From Candidatus Pelagibacter sp. FZCC0015 (lineage in GTDB: Bacteria; Pseudomonadota; Alphaproteobacteria; Pelagibacterales; Pelagibacteraceae): a stretch of DNA of 64,000 nucleotides. Numbering within the stretch: the first letter of the stretch is position 1; the number at the start of each line of letters is the position of its first letter. The DNA lies in the NCBI RefSeq assembly GCF_007833635.1, contig NZ_CP031125.1, forward strand, positions 434,001 through 498,000, read 5' to 3'. The position numbers and the translations under genes were made by a program. Positions 34,734-43,882 of this stretch are shown one piece after another. The notes below the pieces were generated by a model that saw only the letters and a program-made list of their open reading frames with translations, was not told where the DNA came from and did no database searches.

Positions 34734-35842
34734 CCCTTCATAGGCATAACAACAAAAATACTATCAAAATCACCTGGATCTTTTATTAGCGCCGGTGAAC
34801 CAGTGTCATTAAAGAAAATTTCAACTCTGTCTCCATCTAGTTGAGAAGCAACATCTATCAAATATCTAGAGTTAAAACTTATCTCTAGGTCATGATCAAA
34901 CTTAACACTTAAAGTTTCTTTACCATCACCACTGTTAGTATTATTTACTGAAAGATCTAGAGTATCTTTAGATAAATTAAATTTCACACCATCTTTTTTA
35001 TCTAATGAAACAGATGCTACTCTATCAACGGAATTTAAAAATAATTTTAAGTCTATTTCTAATTTTTTTTGATTATTTTTTGGTATAACTTGAATGTAAT
35101 TAGGAAATTTTCCATCAATAAGTTTTGAAATTAAAATACTATTATTTAATTCAAATTTTATTTTTGATTTAACATTTGAAACTTTTACATCTCCATCATA
35201 GCTATCTAATAAAGAACAAAGTTGAAAAATTGTTTTTTTAGGTAAAATTATTGGATCAAAATCAATTTTTTCTTCTAATCTAACTTTTGAAATAGACATT
35301 CTATGACTATCAGTTGCAACCGCAGTTAAATAATTTTTATCCTCAACTTCTGTTTGATGAAAATATATACCACTTAGATAATGTCTTGTTTCATCATTCG
35401 AAACTGAAAATTTACACTTATTTAATAATTTCAATAGTTGTTTTGATTTAATTATAAATTCATTTTGATTAAAATTTTCATCTGTCAGTGGAAACTCTGT
35501 TGAACTTATACAATTCAAATTAAAAATAGATTTTTCAGACTCTACTTGTAATTTGCTTATGTCTGTTAAAGAAAGATTTATTTTTTTTCCTGAATTAAAC
35601 TTTCTTATAATATCATACATAATTGATGAAGTTGTGGTCGTTTTGCCCTCCTCTAGAATCTCTACATTATTTAATTTATGTATAAATATTAAATCTAGAT
35701 CGGTCGCTGTAATAGTAAGTTTTGAATTACTTGCATCTAACAAAATATTAGAAAGTATTGGTAATGTACTTCTTTTTTCAATGACCCCTTGGCAATAATT
35801 TAATGCTTGCTGAAGGTCTTGTTGATTAACGTTAAATTTCAT
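34730..35842 (-). CDS. dnaN: DNA polymerase III beta subunit (sliding clamp)
   Basis: The ring-shaped processivity clamp has three repeated clamp domains in 370 residues. It starts MKFNVNQQDLQQALNYCQGVIEKRSTLPILSNIL and ends with the conserved FVVMPMKG, and contains YLSGIYFH and TDSHRMSISKV in the middle domain. The start lies inside the 3' end of dnaA (11-base overlap), giving a dnaA-dnaN operon. No recF follows; plsC is convergent instead. Confidence 0.97.
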   Translation of the reverse strand: MKFNVNQQDLQQALNYCQGVIEKRSTLPILSNILLDASNSKLTITATDLDLIFIHKLNNVEILEEGKTTTTSSIMYDIIRKFNSGKKINLSLTDISKLQVESEKSIFNLNCISSTEFPLTDENFNQNEFIIKSKQLLKLLNKCKFSVSNDETRHYLSGIYFHQTEVEDKNYLTAVATDSHRMSISKVRLEEKIDFDPIILPKKTIFQLCSLLDSYDGDVKVSNVKSKIKFELNNSILISKLIDGKFPNYIQVIPKNNQKKLEIDLKLFLNSVDRVASVSLDKKDGVKFNLSKDTLDLSVNNTNSGDGKETLSVKFDHDLEISFNSRYLIDVASQLDGDRVEIFFNDTGSPALIKDPGDFDSIFVVMPMKG

Positions 35843-37250
35843 TTTCTTTATTATTATATAAAATCTGGTTTTTTAATTTATTTATATTATCCGCCATCTC
35901 AGGATCTTTTTCTTTTATCTTTTCAATAGTTTTTACTGAATGAATTATTGTTGTATGATCTCGGTTAGAAAAGTCTCTTCCAATTTCAGGTAATGATTTA
36001 GAAGTCAAAATTTTAGTTAAATAAATTGCTGTTTGCCTGGGTCTTACTAAATATCTTGATCTTCTAGATGATAACATTTCATTTTTACTGATTTTGAAAA
36101 ACTTACAAACAGTTGTTTGAATAAGATCTATTGTAACCTTATTTTCTGCTAAATTTAATAGATCCTTTAAAACTACTTTAGTTTCAGCAAGATTTGGCGC
36201 TTTGTTGTAGATTCTTGAAAATGAAACAACTCTGTTTATTGCACCAACTAATTCTCTTATACTTCCAGTTATTTCATTACTTATAAAATCTTGAATTTCT
36301 CTAGAAACTTGTAATTGTTCGGAATACAAAGCATTCAATTCTTCAGTTTTTTTTTCAACTATTTTTTTTCTTAGATCAAGGTCGGGCTTTTGAATATCAA
36401 CAACTAATCCACCAGAAAATCTTGATTTAATTCTTTCTTGAATCCTTGATAATTTGTTTGGTGATCGATCAGCTGATACAATTATTTGAGATCCCTTATC
36501 AAGTAATGCATTAAATGTATGAAAGAACTCCTCCTGCATAGCCTCTTTTCCACTTATAAACTGGATATCATCGATTAATAAAATATCTGTGTTTCTAAAA
36601 TACTCTTTAAACTTAACCATGTCGTTTGATTTAATTGATTTTACAAACTGATACATGAAACGTTCGGCAGAAATAAACATTACTTTATTATTTTTTTTAA
36701 GCTCTAAACCTATTGAATTTAATAAGTGAGTTTTTCCCATTCCAACACCACCATAAATATAAAGTGGATTGTAATGAGATATATTTTCTGAAACTTTTAA
36801 AGAAGCTTCGTATGCTAATTTATTACTCGAACCTGTTATAAAATTATCAAATCTTTTATTTGGATCAATTCGATTATACTGAAGATAAGAGTCTTTTATA
36901 AATGAAATATTTTCATTAGTATTATTCTCTTTAATATTATTTTCTTTTAAAGTGATATCTTGAGCTTTTTCAACTATTTTGAACTCAATTCTAATAATGT
37001 CTTTTTTATATAATTTAATTATTTGTAATATTTGATCTAAATACCTTGATGTAATCCAATCTCTAATAAATCTTGTTGGAACTGATAATAATAAGTAATT
37101 ATTGAATTCCTCTACAAAAGAAATCTTTTTTAACCAGCTCTCATATACTTCTAGGCCTAGTTTATTTTTCATTTCATTCTGCACTTGCTTCCATTCAAAG
37201 CCTTCAGAAGAAAAATTATTAATATTTTTTGTATTTGTTAATTTATTCAT
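35832..37250 (-). CDS. dnaA: Chromosomal replication initiator DnaA
   Basis: DnaA is the ATP-dependent initiator. Domain I is at the N-terminus (WKQVQNEMKNKLGLEVYESWLKKISF). A short Asn/Glu-rich linker follows, then the AAA+ domain with Walker A GGVGMGKTHLL (~167-178) and Walker B LLIDDIQFISGKEA. The C-terminal helix-turn-helix carries RRSRYLVRPRQTAIYL and the signature GRDFSNRDHTTIIHSVKTI. The 472 residues are normal. It is preceded by a 312-base gap with repeats. Confidence 0.98.
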   Translation of the reverse strand: MNKLTNTKNINNFSSEGFEWKQVQNEMKNKLGLEVYESWLKKISFVEEFNNYLLLSVPTRFIRDWITSRYLDQILQIIKLYKKDIIRIEFKIVEKAQDITLKENNIKENNTNENISFIKDSYLQYNRIDPNKRFDNFITGSSNKLAYEASLKVSENISHYNPLYIYGGVGMGKTHLLNSIGLELKKNNKVMFISAERFMYQFVKSIKSNDMVKFKEYFRNTDILLIDDIQFISGKEAMQEEFFHTFNALLDKGSQIIVSADRSPNKLSRIQERIKSRFSGGLVVDIQKPDLDLRKKIVEKKTEELNALYSEQLQVSREIQDFISNEITGSIRELVGAINRVVSFSRIYNKAPNLAETKVVLKDLLNLAENKVTIDLIQTTVCKFFKISKNEMLSSRRSRYLVRPRQTAIYLTKILTSKSLPEIGRDFSNRDHTTIIHSVKTIEKIKEKDPEMADNINKLKNQILYNNKENEI

Positions 37251-37390
37251 AACTTAAGGGGAAATCTCAGTTAGAACGATTTAAAAAAATTTGCAACAAG
37301 TTAATAAGAAAAATAAAAAAAAAATAAAATCTATGATTGTGATTTATAATGTTGCAGATCAATTTTAGTTAAGATCTAAAATTAAAATTT

Positions 37391-37460
37391 AAAATTGAAT
37401 CAAATATAGATTGAATCTATAAATTGATTAAATTAAAATTGAATCAAACATAGATTGAAT
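37391..37460. repeat. Pair of 26-base direct repeats upstream of dnaA
   Basis: The segments 37391-37416 and 37435-37460 (AAAATTGAATCAAA-T/C-ATAGATTGAAT) match at 25 of 26 bases. They are spaced 44 bases start to start, close to four helical turns. The right end of the first copy forms GATTGAATC, a near-palindrome. This suggests binding sites for a dimeric or cooperative regulator of dnaA. Confidence 0.75.
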
Positions 37461-37500
37461 GACCATAATACAAATATTTACTAACTCTAAATATAGTAAC

Positions 37501-37516
37501 TTAAGATAAATCTTAA
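37501..37516. promoter_or_regulatory. Perfect inverted repeat in the rpsT-dnaA gap
   Basis: TTAAGAT and ATCTTAA arms are separated by two bases. TTAAGATC occurs again at 37369-37376 in the same gap. The arms are A/T only apart from one G/C pair each, so chance is possible. It is also close enough to rpsT to be a weak 3' hairpin of that gene. Confidence 0.35.
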
Positions 37517-37562
37517 ATATATAATGTAGATATCAGGAGTTGTTTAAAAATTTAGCTAACGT

Positions 37563-37823
37563 TTAGATTGCAGCTATTTTTTTGGTAATTCTAGAAACGT
37601 TTCTAGAAGCATTTTGTTTTTTTATTATTCCTGTTTTTGCAATTTTCATCAACTCAGAGTTTAACTTTGGTAAAAATTTAATAGCTTCATCTTTCTTTTT
37701 ACCATCAATTAGAAGGTTCATTTTCTTAAGAGCGTTTCTAAACCTGCTCTTTCTAGCTTTATTCACTGCCGTTTGTTTAGAAATTCTTCTAATTCTCTTA
37801 ATTGCTGATTTTGTGTTTGCCAT
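37563..37823 (-). CDS. rpsT: 30S ribosomal protein S20
   Basis: S20 binds 16S rRNA. The true start is the ATG at 37823, giving MANTKSAIKRIRRISKQTAVNKARKSR, the family's standard N-terminus, and 86 residues, the usual length. The frame is open 24 codons further upstream into mutM, but that extension has no S20 similarity. Placement between mutM and dnaA on the same strand is the common alphaproteobacterial order. Confidence 0.96.
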   Translation of the reverse strand: MANTKSAIKRIRRISKQTAVNKARKSRFRNALKKMNLLIDGKKKDEAIKFLPKLNSELMKIAKTGIIKKQNASRNVSRITKKIAAI

Positions 37824-37873
37824 CTGCGCAGGGGTATAACTTGAGAATTTATAGTGGTCAACTAAATATTTAA

Positions 37874-38737
37874 CTATTTTTGACAAGAAACACAAAAAAA
37901 AGTCGACCTATTTGATGTTATTTTTTTTTTTATTTTGCCTTTGCAATTCTTACGCTTACAATCAGCTCCGTCTTGCTGATAGACTTTAAACTCCTTTTGG
38001 AAGGTACCTTTATTACCTGAGATATCTTTAAAATCTCTTATACTTGAACCTCCCTTATTAATTGCTTGTTGAAGTATTTTCTTAGAATTTAAAATAATAT
38101 TTAAACATTCATTTCTATTAAGTCTCTTTGCCTTTTTAAATGGATTTATTTTACTAGCAAAAAGAATTTCACTTGCATAAATATTACCTATTCCAGAAAC
38201 AAATCTTTGATCAAGTAAGAAACTTTTTATATCCTTATTTTTTTTCTTAAAATAATTAACTACATAATTTAAGTTAAATTTATCGCTAAATGGTTCAGGT
38301 CCCATTGATTTAAATCTTCTCTGTAGATCTTGATAATTTTTAATTATTTCAAAAAATCCAAAACGTCTTGGATCGTTATAAATTACTTTCAAGCTATCAA
38401 ATACAAACTCAGCATGATTGTGTTTTTTAGGTAAAAAAGGTGAATGATAAAAACTAGTATTCGTAAATTTTAGAGGCTTTTTGTTATCAAGAATATGGAT
38501 TGTTCCTGACATTCCTAAATGAATTAAACAATAATCTTCATTTTGAAAATGGATAATCAAATATTTAGAAAATCTACTAACTTCAATTATTTTTTTATTT
38601 TTAAGAAAACTTTCAAAATCACTTGGTATTTTAAACCTTAAATTCCTATTTCTAATTATTACTTTTTTTATGCTTTTTTTTTTGATCTTTTTATGAAGGG
38701 ATTGTCTAACAATTTCTACTTCTGGTAATTCTGGCAT
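37874..38737 (-). CDS. mutM: Formamidopyrimidine-DNA glycosylase
   Basis: MutM is a bifunctional base-excision repair enzyme for oxidised purines such as 8-oxoguanine. The N-terminus MPELPEVE supplies the catalytic Pro2 and Glu3, and Lys near 60 and the H2TH region (DQRFVSGIGNIYASEILF, ~160-180) follow. The C-terminal zinc finger is complete (DCKRKNCKGK...FFCVSCQK). The 287 residues are normal. It is divergent from ubiE across a 29-base gap, so their promoters must overlap. Confidence 0.97.
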   Translation of the reverse strand: MPELPEVEIVRQSLHKKIKKKSIKKVIIRNRNLRFKIPSDFESFLKNKKIIEVSRFSKYLIIHFQNEDYCLIHLGMSGTIHILDNKKPLKFTNTSFYHSPFLPKKHNHAEFVFDSLKVIYNDPRRFGFFEIIKNYQDLQRRFKSMGPEPFSDKFNLNYVVNYFKKKNKDIKSFLLDQRFVSGIGNIYASEILFASKINPFKKAKRLNRNECLNIILNSKKILQQAINKGGSSIRDFKDISGNKGTFQKEFKVYQQDGADCKRKNCKGKIKKKITSNRSTFFCVSCQK

Positions 38738-38766
38738 TTGATACTATATTCAATATATATTTTTTT

Positions 38767-39471
38767 ATGCAACAAAATCTTCAAAATAAAAAAGGACTTG
38801 TAGATAATGTATTTAATCAGGTCTACAACAAATATGACTTGATGAATGACTTTATGTCTATGGGTGTACATAGATATTGGAAAAAAAGTTTAATCAATAT
38901 GATGAATCCGAGAGTTAGTAGAAAATTAATAGATGTTGCATGTGGAACGGGGGATGTTGGAAAGTTATTTTTAGATAGCACAAATAAAGAGGGTGAAATT
39001 ACTTGTGTAGACCCTAATAAAGGAATGGTTAGTCAAGGAAAGCAAAAATTATCTAATTACAAAAATGTAAAATGGGTTATTTCTCCAGCAGAAAAATTAC
39101 CAATAACAGACAATTCATTTGATTATTACACTATTAGCTTTGGGCTAAGAAATACAAAAAATTTGAATAAAGCACTTTCAGAAGCCTATAGAGTTTTAAA
39201 GCCTGGCGGACGCTATCTATGTCTGGAATTTTCCAAGATTCAAAATTCAAATCTTGATTTTGTATATAAAAATTACTCAAAACTCATTCCTATTATTGGT
39301 CAGTTTGTAGTTGGAGAAAAAGAGCCTTACGAATATTTGATCAAAAGTATTGAACAATTTATTAATCAAGATGAATTAATAGAGTTAATGGAAAAAAATA
39401 ATTTTCATAAATGTTCTTATAGAAATCTTTCTGGTGGTATTGTTTCAATTCATAGTGGTTGGAAAATTTAA
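38767..39471 (+). CDS. ubiE: Ubiquinone biosynthesis C-methyltransferase
   Basis: This SAM-dependent methyltransferase acts on the benzoquinol ring. UbiE signatures are VFNQVYNKYDLMNDFMSMGVHRYWK, the SAM motif DVACGTGDVG near 57-66, and RVLKPGGRYLCLEFSKI near 140. Its 234 residues are normal. Its TAA overlaps the ubiB ATG (TAATG). It begins the plus-strand unit ubiE-ubiB-coaBC-dut-thiF, a conserved alphaproteobacterial neighbour of dnaA and mutM. Confidence 0.97.
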   Translation: MQQNLQNKKGLVDNVFNQVYNKYDLMNDFMSMGVHRYWKKSLINMMNPRVSRKLIDVACGTGDVGKLFLDSTNKEGEITCVDPNKGMVSQGKQKLSNYKNVKWVISPAEKLPITDNSFDYYTISFGLRNTKNLNKALSEAYRVLKPGGRYLCLEFSKIQNSNLDFVYKNYSKLIPIIGQFVVGEKEPYEYLIKSIEQFINQDELIELMEKNNFHKCSYRNLSGGIVSIHSGWKI

Positions 39472-41039
39472 TGATTAAAAAACTTATTACTTTATTTAAA
39501 TTGGGAAGAAAAATTGCAAAATCAGATATTTTAAAAATTGCATCAAAATTTAAAAAACCTCCTTTAGCTGTAACAATATTATTCCAAATTTTATCTATTT
39601 CATTTGAAAAAAAGGAACAAAATAATTTAATTGAAGATGAAGGTGAAAGACTATCTAGGTCATTAGAATCTATGGGTACAACTTTCATCAAACTTGGGCA
39701 ATTTCTTGCTACTAGACCAGATATTATCGGAGAAGAATTATCTTTAAAGCTAGAAAAACTTCAAGATCGACTACCCCCTTTTTCAATTCATGAGGCAAAA
39801 GAAATTATTAAAAAAGATCTTGGAATTGATACATTTAATTCAATAATTGATTTAAGTGAACCAGTTGCTGCTGCATCAATTGCACAAGTTCATAAAGCAA
39901 AAATAAATGACAACGGAACAATTAAAGATGTGGCAATAAAAATCTTAAGACCAAATATAAAAAAAATATTCAATGAAGAAATTGATGCAATGATGTTATT
40001 TGCATTTATTATTGAATCATTTGTAAAAAAAACAAAAAGATTAAAACTTGTTGAAGTTGTTTTTTTACTTAAAGAAATAACTAATCTTGAAATGGATTTA
40101 AGATTCGAAGCTGCTGCAGCTAATGAATATGCTGAAAATACTAAGAATGATGCTGGATTTAAAGTTCCTGAAATTTATTGGAATTTTACTAGTGAAAATG
40201 TAATGACTTTGGATTGGATAGATGGAATTTCAATAAGAGAAGCTGAGGAGCTAAAGAAAAGAGATTTAGATACTAAGAAAATAGCTGAAGATATTATCCA
40301 ACATTTTTTAAGACATGCTGTAAGAGATGGTTTTTTTCATGCAGATATGCATCAAGGAAATATTTTTGTTGATAATAGTGGCCAAATTGTACCTATAGAT
40401 TTTGGAATTATGGGCAGGTTAGATAAACTTAGTAAAAGGTTTTTAGCAGAAATTCTATTTGGATTTATTCAAAGAGATTATCGCAAAGTAGCTGAAGTTC
40501 ACTTAGTGGCTGGATTAGTTCCTAAAGAAGTACCAATCGAAGATCTAGCTCAAGCTTTGAGATCAATTGGTGAGCCTATATTTGGTCAAGAAGTAAAAGA
40601 TATTTCAGGAGGTAAATTACTCAAACAATTGTTTGATGTAACAGAAAAGTTTAATATGCAAACTCAACCTCAATTATTAATGTTGCAAAAAACTATGGTT
40701 GTTGTTGAGGGTGTAGCAAGAAAATTAAATCCAAACACAAATATTTGGACAACTTCAAAGCCTGTACTAGAAAATTGGCTTAAAGAAACAAAAGATCCAA
40801 TTAATAATCTGAACGAAACTTTAAAAAGTACATCTGAAGTTATTAAACGTTTACCAGAATTTCCTGAGATTATGGATAAAGCAAATCAAGCATTAACTTT
40901 TTTAGCTAGTGGTCAAATTCCACAAAATTCAAATTCTTATACTGCTCTGAATGATAAGAAATCAGAAATGATAGCATTTAGAAATCAATCTATTATTGGT
41001 TTATTACTTCTTGTAATTTTTGGCCTTATAGTATTTTAA
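39471..41039 (+). CDS. ubiB: UbiB, atypical kinase/ATPase for ubiquinone synthesis
   Basis: UbiB (ABC1/ADCK family) supports ubiquinone synthesis at the membrane. It has the KxGQ motif in KLGQFLATRPDIIG, the alanine-rich nucleotide loop AAASIAQVHKA, the catalytic loop HADMHQGNIFVDN near 290, and DFGIMGRLD. A C-terminal membrane helix ends the 522 residues. I chose ATG 39471, coupled to ubiE by TAATG; a TTG four codons upstream is less likely. Confidence 0.96.
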   Translation: MIKKLITLFKLGRKIAKSDILKIASKFKKPPLAVTILFQILSISFEKKEQNNLIEDEGERLSRSLESMGTTFIKLGQFLATRPDIIGEELSLKLEKLQDRLPPFSIHEAKEIIKKDLGIDTFNSIIDLSEPVAAASIAQVHKAKINDNGTIKDVAIKILRPNIKKIFNEEIDAMMLFAFIIESFVKKTKRLKLVEVVFLLKEITNLEMDLRFEAAAANEYAENTKNDAGFKVPEIYWNFTSENVMTLDWIDGISIREAEELKKRDLDTKKIAEDIIQHFLRHAVRDGFFHADMHQGNIFVDNSGQIVPIDFGIMGRLDKLSKRFLAEILFGFIQRDYRKVAEVHLVAGLVPKEVPIEDLAQALRSIGEPIFGQEVKDISGGKLLKQLFDVTEKFNMQTQPQLLMLQKTMVVVEGVARKLNPNTNIWTTSKPVLENWLKETKDPINNLNETLKSTSEVIKRLPEFPEIMDKANQALTFLASGQIPQNSNSYTALNDKKSEMIAFRNQSIIGLLLLVIFGLIVF

Positions 41040-41047
41040 TTCTGCAA

Positions 41048-42253
41048 ATGAAAAATTTGTTAAATAAAAAAATACTATTTATTATCTGTGGAGGAATATC
41101 TGCTTATAAAAGTCTTGAAACAATTAGGCTCTTTAAAAAGAATGGTGCAGAAATAAAGACAATTCTTACAGCAAGTGCAAAAGAGTTTGTAACTCCACTT
41201 TCAGTAACATCACTTTCTCAAGGTAAAGTTTATAGTGATTTATTTAGTGTAGAAAATGAGACAGAAATGGATCATATTTCACTTTCAAGATGGGCAGATA
41301 TAATTGTAATTGCACCAGCAACGGCAAATACAATCTCAAAACTAGCACAAGGAACAACTGATGACCTTGCATCCACTGTTGTTTTAGCTTCAGATAAAGA
41401 AATTATTTTAGCACCAGCAATGAATGTAAGAATGTGGGAACATCCAACTACTAAAATTAATTTAAAAAAATTAAAGGAGTTTGGATATAAACTAATTGGT
41501 CCACAGGTTGGTGATATGGCATGTGGTGAATATGGAGAGGGTAAAATGTCAGACCCATCAGTAATTGCTGAAGAAGTTGATAAATATTTCTTAACTCAAA
41601 AAAATAACAAAAAATTTAAAGCATTAGTTACAGCAGGTCCAACTAATGAGTACATAGATCCAGTTCGTTTTATTACAAATAAATCAAGTGGCAAACAAGG
41701 ATATGAATTAGCAAAATCATTATCCAAAAAAGGTTTTGATACAACTTTAATATCAGGTCCAACTAATCTTGAAATAACTAAAGATATTAATCTTATAAAA
41801 GTTGAAACAGCAGATGAAATGTTAGTTGCCACTCAAGAAAATTTACCTGTAGATGTGGCAATTTTTTCTGCTGCAGTAGCTGATTTTAAAATTAATAAAA
41901 AGTATGAAAATAAAATTAAAAAAAAAGAGAGCTTAAACTTAAATTTAGAAAAGAATGTAGACATACTTCATTATGTGTCTAACCATAACTCCATGAGACC
42001 TGAACTTGTAATAGGATTTGCAGCAGAAACTAATCAGATTGATAAAAATGCAGAGGAAAAATTGAACAAGAAAAATTGTGACTGGATAATTTCTAATGAT
42101 GTATCAAATAAAGATATAGGATTTAATTCTGATTATAATGAGGTTACAATTCATTATAAAAACAAAGACGTTAAAAAAGAAAAACTTTCATATAAAAAAA
42201 AATCTGGAATTTCTGATGAAATAGTTGATAGAATAATTGATCAATTAAATTAA
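41048..42253 (+). CDS. coaBC: Bifunctional phosphopantothenoylcysteine decarboxylase/synthase
   Basis: CoaBC makes 4'-phosphopantetheine for coenzyme A. The CoaC half (1-~190) has GGISAYKSLETIRL, the active-site His in DHISLSRWAD, and PAMNVRMWEHP. The CoaB half starts at ALVTAGPTNEYIDPVRFITNKSSGKQGYELA and includes the conserved lysine region KIKKKESLNLNLEKNVDIL. The 401 residues are normal. The stop overlaps dut (TAATG). Confidence 0.96.
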   Translation: MKNLLNKKILFIICGGISAYKSLETIRLFKKNGAEIKTILTASAKEFVTPLSVTSLSQGKVYSDLFSVENETEMDHISLSRWADIIVIAPATANTISKLAQGTTDDLASTVVLASDKEIILAPAMNVRMWEHPTTKINLKKLKEFGYKLIGPQVGDMACGEYGEGKMSDPSVIAEEVDKYFLTQKNNKKFKALVTAGPTNEYIDPVRFITNKSSGKQGYELAKSLSKKGFDTTLISGPTNLEITKDINLIKVETADEMLVATQENLPVDVAIFSAAVADFKINKKYENKIKKKESLNLNLEKNVDILHYVSNHNSMRPELVIGFAAETNQIDKNAEEKLNKKNCDWIISNDVSNKDIGFNSDYNEVTIHYKNKDVKKEKLSYKKKSGISDEIVDRIIDQLN

Positions 42254-42690
42254 TGGCAAAAGTTCTTATCAAAAAGTTAGACCCTACGGTTGAATTACCT
42301 GCTTACAAAACAGAAGGCGCATCAGGCATGGATTTAATGGCATTAATAAAAGAACCCATTAATCTTAAACCAAACTCTTCATGTTTAGTTCCAACTGGGC
42401 TTGCTGTTGCATTTTCAAGTCATTTCGAAATCCAAATAAGACCAAGATCTGGTTTAGCTGCAAAAAATAGTATAAGTGTTTTAAATACACCTGGAACTAT
42501 TGATAGTGATTACAGAGGAGAAATAAAAGTAATTCTTTTTAATCATGGGAAAAATGATTTCTTGATAAATAATAAGGATAGAATAGCACAAATGATTTTA
42601 ACTCCTGTAATTAAAATGGAGCTCGAGGAAACTGAGGATCTACCAGAAACAATTAGAGGAGAAGGCGGGTTTGGCTCAACAGGAAAATGA
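42253..42690 (+). CDS. dut: Deoxyuridine triphosphatase (dUTPase)
   Basis: This trimeric dUTPase lowers dUTP and supplies dUMP. The five motifs are visible: GASGMDLMA, RPRSGLAAKN, NTPGTIDSDYRGEIKVILFNHG, RIAQMIL, and the C-terminal RGEGGFGSTGK that closes over the active site. The 145 residues are usual. Both ends overlap the neighbouring genes by a few bases. Confidence 0.97.
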   Translation: MAKVLIKKLDPTVELPAYKTEGASGMDLMALIKEPINLKPNSSCLVPTGLAVAFSSHFEIQIRPRSGLAAKNSISVLNTPGTIDSDYRGEIKVILFNHGKNDFLINNKDRIAQMILTPVIKMELEETEDLPETIRGEGGFGSTGK

Positions 42691-43442
42691 GCAAAAATTT
42701 AAACAAAAAAGAAATAGAGAAATTCTCAAGGCAAATAATCCTTAAAAATATTGGGACTATAGGTCAAAAAAGAATTTTATCTTCTAAAGTCTTGATAGTA
42801 GGTATGGGTGGTCTAGGTTGCCCAGTAGCAGAATTTTTAACTAGATCGGGTATTGGTACACTTGGGATTGCAGATCATGATACTGTAAGTCTATCTAATA
42901 TCCACAGACAAAGCCTGTATAATGAAAAAGATATAAATCAATCAAAAGTAAAGATTGCAAAAAAAAAATTAAATAAAATTAATTCAAAGACAAAAATAAA
43001 TATTTTTAATTTAAAATTAAATAAAACTATATTTGAAAAAATTATTAAAAATTATGACTATATTGTTGATGGGACTGATAACTTTGAAAGTAAATTTTTA
43101 ATAAATGATTTAAGTCTAAAATATAAAAAATTTCTAGTCACTGGTGCTATAAGTAAATTTGATGGACACATTTTTACTTTTAATTTTACCAACAGAAAAG
43201 ATCCTTGCTTGAGATGTTTTTATCAAGAAGAAAAAATATCTGATGAAATTTTAAATTGTGAATATGAGGGAATTTTAGGAACTGTTGCAGGCACAATAGG
43301 TACGTTACAAGCCAATGAGGTTTTAAAAAAAATATTAAATATTGGACAAAATTTAAATGGATACATTTTAATTCTAGACCTATTAAATTTAAATTTTAGA
43401 AAAGCAAAAATTAATAAAAGAAAAAAATGCCTATGCAATTAA
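42687..43442 (+). CDS. ThiF/MoeB/HesA-family adenylyltransferase
   Basis: This E1-like enzyme adenylates the C-terminus of a small sulfur-carrier protein (MoaD or ThiS type). It has the nucleotide motif GMGGLGCPVAEFL (~35-47), SLSNIHRQSLYNEKDI with the key arginine, and DGTDNFESKFLIND. Paired cysteines in DPCLRCFY (~171-174) and KKCLCN at the C-terminus would form the zinc site. Its 251 residues match MoeB/ThiF without a rhodanese domain. Which pathway it serves cannot be decided here; the carrier protein is not in the window. Confidence 0.9.
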   Translation: MSKNLNKKEIEKFSRQIILKNIGTIGQKRILSSKVLIVGMGGLGCPVAEFLTRSGIGTLGIADHDTVSLSNIHRQSLYNEKDINQSKVKIAKKKLNKINSKTKINIFNLKLNKTIFEKIIKNYDYIVDGTDNFESKFLINDLSLKYKKFLVTGAISKFDGHIFTFNFTNRKDPCLRCFYQEEKISDEILNCEYEGILGTVAGTIGTLQANEVLKKILNIGQNLNGYILILDLLNLNFRKAKINKRKKCLCN

Positions 43443-43444
43443 TA

Positions 43445-43882
43445 ATGAAAAAAATTTATATAGTATTTTTTTTGTTATTTTTTACTCACATTTCGTTTGC
43501 TAATGAAATTTTTGTCTCTCTTAAAAAAAATAAAGTAAATGTTCGCTACGGACCAAGTTTTGAATCTGATATTAAATACGTGTATAAAAAAATAAATCTT
43601 CCATTAAAACAAATTGATAAAAAAGAAAATTTCAGGCGAATTATAGATTTAAAAAATAACAGTGGGTGGATTCATATCTCTCAATTAAAAAAAAGTAATT
43701 CTGTAATAGCCACGAAAGATAAAGTTTTATTTAAAAAACCTACATCTTTTGCTAAACCAATAGCTCAAATTAAAGAAGGAAGATTATTAATTGTAGAAAA
43801 ATGTGAACAAAATTGGTGCAAAGTTACATCTGAAGAATTCGAAGGTTGGATTAAAACAGATAATATTTGGGGACTAAATTAA
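43445..43882 (+). CDS. Secreted SH3-domain protein
   Basis: The product begins with a clear signal peptide (MKKIYIVFFLLFFTHISFA). Two bacterial SH3 repeats follow, VSLKKNKVNVRYGPSFES...SGWIHISQL and ...EGRLLIVEKCEQNWCKVTSEEFEGWIKTDNIW. The chosen ATG 43445 gives 145 residues; an upstream ATG at 43427 would add six residues ahead of the signal and overlap the thiF gene. Alphaproteobacterial relatives (YgiM/SH3_3) are periplasmic and probably bind peptidoglycan or metals. The stop interlocks with the DUF3501 gene. Confidence 0.85.
   Translation: MKKIYIVFFLLFFTHISFANEIFVSLKKNKVNVRYGPSFESDIKYVYKKINLPLKQIDKKENFRRIIDLKNNSGWIHISQLKKSNSVIATKDKVLFKKPTSFAKPIAQIKEGRLLIVEKCEQNWCKVTSEEFEGWIKTDNIWGLN

Larger units (their letters stand above)
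37251..37562. other. dnaA upstream gap (312 bases) with repeats
   Basis: This is the longest gene-free stretch of the window, between rpsT and dnaA, both on minus. It is nearly pure A/T and holds two 26-base direct repeats and a perfect 7+7 inverted repeat, listed separately. I searched both strands by eye for TTATNCACA-type DnaA boxes and found no convincing cluster. I therefore do not call it an origin; it is most likely the dnaA promoter and control region. Confidence 0.6.

Noticed and set aside
37251..37562. Chromosome origin next to dnaA
   Set aside because: No cluster of DnaA boxes could be found on either strand, and in alphaproteobacteria the origin is often not at dnaA. Genome skew would be needed.
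37824..37895. Longer S20 (24 extra N-terminal residues)
   Set aside because: The family begins at MANTKSAIK; the extension overlaps mutM and has no ribosomal-protein character.
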